Part shown: positions 56,701 through 62,700 of the stretch, piece after piece
Numbering within the stretch: the first letter of the stretch is position 1
Layout of the letters: each line of letters opens with the position of its first letter
NCBI GenBank assembly: GCA_023101725.1
Contig: JALJCO010001416.1
Location: forward strand, 62,001 to 126,000
Reading direction: 5' to 3'
DNA from: Atherinomorus stipes
Lineage: Eukaryota > Chordata > Actinopteri > Atheriniformes > Atherinidae
DNA length: 64,000 nt
Notes under the pieces: generated by a model
The model's input: only the letters and a program-made list of their open reading frames with translations
Told to the model about the DNA's origin: nothing
Database searches by the model: none
Made by a program: the position numbers and the translations under genes

Positions 56701-59700
56701 TTAAGTAACATGAGGACTTGTGGTCAACTCCAGTGATGTTGTCTTTGTTGACTAGTGAAACGTTGCTTCACTGTTAACATCTGTTGTTCCTTGTGGTGCT
56801 GACATTGTCAGGTGAGGGTGGGATTTTTTGCTTACATTATTTACTTCTGTATGTGTGTGATTTGATCTGGCAATAAAGCCTCTGACTTAACTTCAGGTCT
56901 CAGTCCTCTTGCCCTCTAACAAGAGAACCCATGACACCAACAGAAGACCAAGAAATGTACTTGATCCCCACCAGTTGTGCTGGAAATGCACGATATGAAA
57001 ACTCTGGCTTCTGTGTAAATCTGCCAGCTTTGCTTCTCTTATTTATCAAATGTCAGAAATGTCAGACTGACTTTCAGGCTGGCAAACAGACAGGCATATA
57101 GATAAGACACCACTTGGTATGCAGGATCCCCATATGGGAGTATATATACATTTCTGCGGGAGATGCACTTTCATTCAGCATCTGCACGAATAATCTGCAC
57201 AGCAGGAAGCAGTGACCCCAAAACACACCCAACTACAGCCAGACAAAGTAAATAAGATTATCTTAATGGCAAAAAGGTAACAAAAACCCGTGTGATCATG
57301 TCCATCAGTTCTTCTTTCTCTAAATCTGAAAAGGCTGATTAGATATAAATATAATCAAACTGTTTTTAGGGTTTTTCTTTAGTTTTTTTTTTTACAAGTT
57401 CTGCCAAATTTTCATAAATGCTTTTACTTGGAACGGTATTTTACCACAAGAGGCATTGAATGCCAATCTGTTATTTTACACTAAATATTAGGGGTGTAAC
57501 GATTCTATTCATATCACGATTCATGGTTCCTGATTCGATTCATGGACGATAGGCATGGGCGATATGAACTAAAAAATGTGTCACAATAATTTCTCTTATT
57601 TATCACGGTAACGATAAGTGACGATAAAAACTATCAGCAAAATATTTTGAATTATAAATCTGTCACTAAATTCTGTCTTGAAAGCCCTACAAAATACTAG
57701 AAACAACTATATCAATTAAGTTCAAGTAGTTCACCTGTATTGCAAAACTGTAGTGACACCAATCAAACAAGTCTGAAATATGAGAGACCAAATTCCACAT
57801 TTATTCAAACGATGCAAACAGCAAAACTAACTTGGCTTATTAAAAAAACCAAAGTAGTGCAACTGCAAACACAACTGGCATCTCACGATAAAAACTATAA
57901 ATTCAAATTGTTATTGTGGTGGAATTTCTTTTTACGATATATCGCACACGATAAAATATCGCCCATCCCTAATGGACGATAATAGTTCATTTAGAACAAT
58001 ACGATCCAATTCCATTCAGTGACTTGAAACGGATTCAGTAGATTGGTAAATGTAACCAGTGTGACTGTGAGATAGATACCTGCATGCTGGACAGTGCAGG
58101 TGAAGTTTATTAGATTATTGTAGTTTCTTTTAAGGGACTCGGGTATAAATTAATTAAATATAGGCAAAAAAAACATGTAAACAAGAATTAATGGCAAATA
58201 CATTCACATTTTAAGATCAACCCCCTCCAGAAAACAGGAGGTTAACCTTTCCTGGTGTTATTTTCAATAATCAACCATTTTTTTAAGCAAAGTACAGAAA
58301 GTGTTATAATTCTTAACCTGAGGTTTACCTGCTCCTTCCACTGTTTTTTTTTCCCACTTTCTTTTAACTAATAATATGACAAATTTAACATAAAGTACAA
58401 CCAACATCTCTTGAGGTTGAATCAAGAGTAGATCACCTGCTGCTTCCACTGCTGTTTTCCCAACATAAAAATATTACAAATAGAACATTAATATTAAAAA
58501 GATTAATGCAACTGACATGGCCCCAGGTTGAATGAGCAGTGGTTGAACCTGCTGTTACTGTCATTATGATAAAGAAAAAGCAGAGCACTAGTAACCATAA
58601 AATGACTACATATTTTTTTTCTTCAAAATATCAGCTGATCAACATGATCTGGCCGCAAGTCTTTGCATAAACTGGCCATGTTGTTCTTTGCCTGAGCTGA
58701 GTGAGTCCAAGGCTTCTGCAGAGCTGACGGTCAGCTGCAGAAGAGCAGATTTTAGCTTGCGCTGATACTAGAGATACACTGATCCAGTTTTTTCCGATCC
58801 AATCCGACACCGATACCGGGGCTTAGTGTATCAGCCAATACCGATCCAGTGCTACTTTCGAATGAATTAACTGCATTCCTTGCTATGTTATTAAAGGCAA
58901 GCTTGACATAAACATTAAGCATTGTTTAAAGAAAGGTAACAAATTAACATCGATAAAAGATAACATTAAGTACATTTTTAACAGATAAAGTGTACATTTA
59001 TTACAATCGGAATGCTGGATTGGCCACATTTATCGGATATCCGATCCAGCTAATTTGTTAGGATCTGATCCGGGTATTGGATCGGTGAATCTCTAGCTGA
59101 TACTCCTGCAGCAGCTACGGTGGTCAATAATTGTTAATAATCTCCGACTCGTGACTTCTCCTCCGCCATCTGCTGCTGTTTTGAAGTCTGCACCACTTGC
59201 GCTTGATCATGACGTCACAGACAGACCGACTTAATCGAGTCTTAATTTAATGTCTTCAAAAGTGCAAACAGAAAATGCATCTACAGAAAAAAACTACCTT
59301 ACTTCAATGTGTTATTTCCCAGTATCGATACAATTGATTAATTAGCTTTTCAAACATCCTTAGACTGGTATATGTCATTTTTATCAATAATTTGCCGAGC
59401 ACAGATTGATGTGGTTGGATCGCAGGAATAGATATTGACCAGATGAATTGTTACACCCCTACTAAATATATATCTTTATTCACACTGATTCCCCATAAAA
59501 TGGGTCAAAAGCATTTTATCTTCTGCAAGATGTGGCCAAGCAACTTCTTTTCAACAAAAACTGTGTGACACAGTACAACTACTCATCTTTTCAATCTCCC
59601 AAATTGTTTTTCCAACTGACACACTGGTCAGATGTTGAAAGGGTGTTGAGGTGATATAAATGTGCACCAATCCTACTATGGCACTAGAGTCTAAGAAAAT

Positions 59701-62700
59701 TAGCATATTACCTGCAGTTCTATTCACTATAAAATTTCTCCTTCCATAAAGGCTGTCACTTACTAGCCCCAGCCTTTAATACCCAAGCATCCATCTCCAT
59801 GAAACAACATCTTATAACAAATCAGATATCCATCCATTATCACAGTAACAATCACGGATGCACCACCGCCGACACACAGCTCTGAACTACACATCTTCCA
59901 TAAAGGCTCATCTTCTCATGTTTAAGTATTTCCCAAATGGTTTACTGAGGAGACTTCCTGTCAACTTTCTGAATAATTCGCAGACTCATCTGACTCTTAA
60001 TAAACACTAACCTAAGGCTAGTTGTAAATCAGAAAAAGCAGCAGACTGAGAAATTGCTTCTCCAGCTTTCTTATGCAGATCTGAACCTGAGAGGTTATTT
60101 GTGCCAAGTCAATATATTATACATAAAGTTTCACTGCCTCATTTAGACATTAAATATGAAGAATGTTGAAGGAATTCTAATTAGAAGTAGGGTAAAAAAA
60201 AAAAAAAAAATCAGAATAAAATTACCTGTTTATAGAAAAGAAGGCAGGTAGATAGGTTGCCTACATCTAACGCAGGTGATAGCAGGATCTTGGATAAGAC
60301 CTCCTAGAATTCCAGGCTCCTTATTCTGAGCTAATTTGAGTCAGCTGTTGAAATCATTCAAGGCAGCTGAGCGTGTATTAACATATTTTCTGGAACATGA
60401 GAAATCCACAAGCAAATTCCTGTCATCAACACCGTGATGAAAATATGCTATTGTTAAACCACTTTTGAATGTCAAAACAGACTTTCTCACTCTCCAAATC
60501 ACAACTATTCCATAAAGCTTGTATGTGTAGGGTGAGAGGAAGATATAAGAAAAAAGAAAGCTGACATTACTCCATAACCTCTGAGTACTACAGTGATTCC
60601 TCACAAGAGTCCAGAAAAGTTTCAAGACAGCTGGTTCATCTGTTCCTGTCATCAATTCTCCCCAAAAAGAAAAATGACAATGAACTTGTCTCAGAAGATT
60701 TTACCCCATTATTTCATAAGTCAACTCACTGTGCGCACCGCAAAACTTCATATAGAACTGATAAAAGACTCACCAGTTTCCTCATCAATGGAAAATTTTC
60801 CTAAGCCAGATCCATCTCGTATGGAATATCGAATCTCCCCATCTCGCCCCGTGTCTTCATCCACAGCTGAAACAGTCATCACAGAAGTCCCGACAAGAGC
60901 ATCTTCTTTTATAAATCCTTTTTCCACAAATGACCGAAACAGAGGCCTGTAGAGATTCTCATTCACATCCACCACGTCCACCTCAATGAAGCAGGTTGAT
61001 GATAAAGATATGGGCTTCCCTTTGTCTTTAGCTTTTGCTGTCAAATTATACACTTGCTTTGTCTCATAATCCAGATTCTGAACAATCCGAAGAGCACCAC
61101 TGATTTTGTCCACTTCAAATTTCCCATCTCCATTGTCAATAAGGCTGTATCGTACCTGACTGGAAGGTCCGACATCAGGGTCGTGAGCCTCCAGCCACAT
61201 GATTACAGTACCAATAGGAAGATCCTCCCTCACCTTCACGCGGTAATTGGGGGGCACAAATTTTGGGGGATTATCATTCACATCTTCCAAGGTGATTTTA
61301 AGAGGCACTGTGGAAACTAACTGAGGCTCAATTAATGCCTGGTCACGTGCTGCAATCTTCAAGATAAAGAATGGATAGCGCTCGCGATCCAATGGTTTCA
61401 TCACAGTCACAACGCCGGTTATCTCATTAATTGCAAAATAATCTGTGCCTCCCAAAATAGAGTACTTCACGACTCCATTGTCGCCTTGATCCTTGTCTGT
61501 GGAATCGACCTGGATAATTTCTGTCCCGACAGGTGTGCTCTCACTTATTTCAACCGAGTATGAATCTTGCAAAAACTGTGGGCTATTATCATTGGCGTCT
61601 AAGATTTTCACATCCAAGAGGCGTGAAGAGGATTTTTGTGGTATCCCAAGGTCATAAACTGTGATATTGAGAGTATAGTGGTCTGTCGTTTCCCGATCAA
61701 GGGGAGAATAAATCAAGAGCCAGCCGGTTTCCATGTCTACTACAAACCGGCTTTCTGTGTCTCCTCCTGAAATAACGTAAACCAGTTTCCCGTTGAAGCC
61801 GCTATCTGCATCTGTGGCACTTAAATGGACAATTCTTGCTCCAACAGGGAGGTCTTCTTTCACTTCAATAACACTTGGGAAAGAGTCTGCAAACTGAGGA
61901 GAGTACCGATTGACTGAGTGAATGTCCATGAAGTCGTCGTCTGGCTCAGTTTGCGTGTGGATTTTGCTTCCCTGAAGGAGCTTTTCAGCCAACATGGTAG
62001 CCACACCAGTTTCAACACATTTCAACTGGACAGGTTTTCGTGCCGTGATGACAGTTATGTTCATGATCATTGGCTGAGTCTCATGTTCGCCATCGGTGGC
62101 CACAATTTGTAAACTGTGAAAGGACACCTTAGCTGCCTCTCCCTCGCTCAGTGTGCGCTTCAGTGAAAGCAGGCCAGAGTTTGGATTTAGTTCAAACAGA
62201 TCAAGATCATTTCCAGCTTTAATAATGTACCGCACTAGCTGCAGCTCATCAGCGTCAATGGCAGATGCGGTTGTTATCTGCTCCCCCACACCGTGATCTC
62301 TGGGTACAGTCACTTCACAGTCTACATTTTCAAACAAAGGCTTGTTGTCATTCAGGTTATTTAAAGTTATGGTAACTGATGCCTCCACCTCTCTCCGGAA
62401 AGGGGATCCCCAGTCTGATGCCCTGACTTTGAGATTGTAAATCCTGGGCATGAGTTCATAATCTAGGACCTCTGAAGTGCTGATGACACCGGAGAAGTAG
62501 TCGATGACAAATGGCTGGGGACTCAGATTGGTAATACTGTAGGTCACATAGCCATTCTCCCCTCTGTCTAGGTCAGTGGCTCTCACTGTAACCACACCAG
62601 TACCAATAGGAACATTCTCATCAACACTGGCCTTGTAAGATGTCTGCTGGAATTCAGGAGCGTTGTTATTGACGTCAATCACGTCAACAATCACTTTTGT

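Larger units (their letters stand above)
57489..59461. mobile_element. outer hAT element of a three-deep nest, 1,973 bp
   Basis: The left end TAGGGGTGTAACGATTC and the inward-read right end TAGGGGTGTAACAATTC differ at one base. The 8-bp duplication CTAAATAT is perfect (57481-57488 and 59462-59469). Two shorter hAT elements are inserted inside it. After removing them about 1.2 kb remains, with no transposase recognised. Confidence 0.9.
41056..60773 (-). other. intron 2
   Basis: This 19.7 kb intron is the largest in the window. It holds hAT and Harbinger-like nests (47.8-50.0 and 57.5-59.5 kb), a 706-bp insertion (46843-47548), dispersed repeats (41.7-42.4 and 51.8-52.1 kb) and homopolymers. 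The stretches 42.5-46.8, 50.0-51.8, 52.1-57.4 and 59.5-60.7 kb contain no supported gene. Confidence 0.85.
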
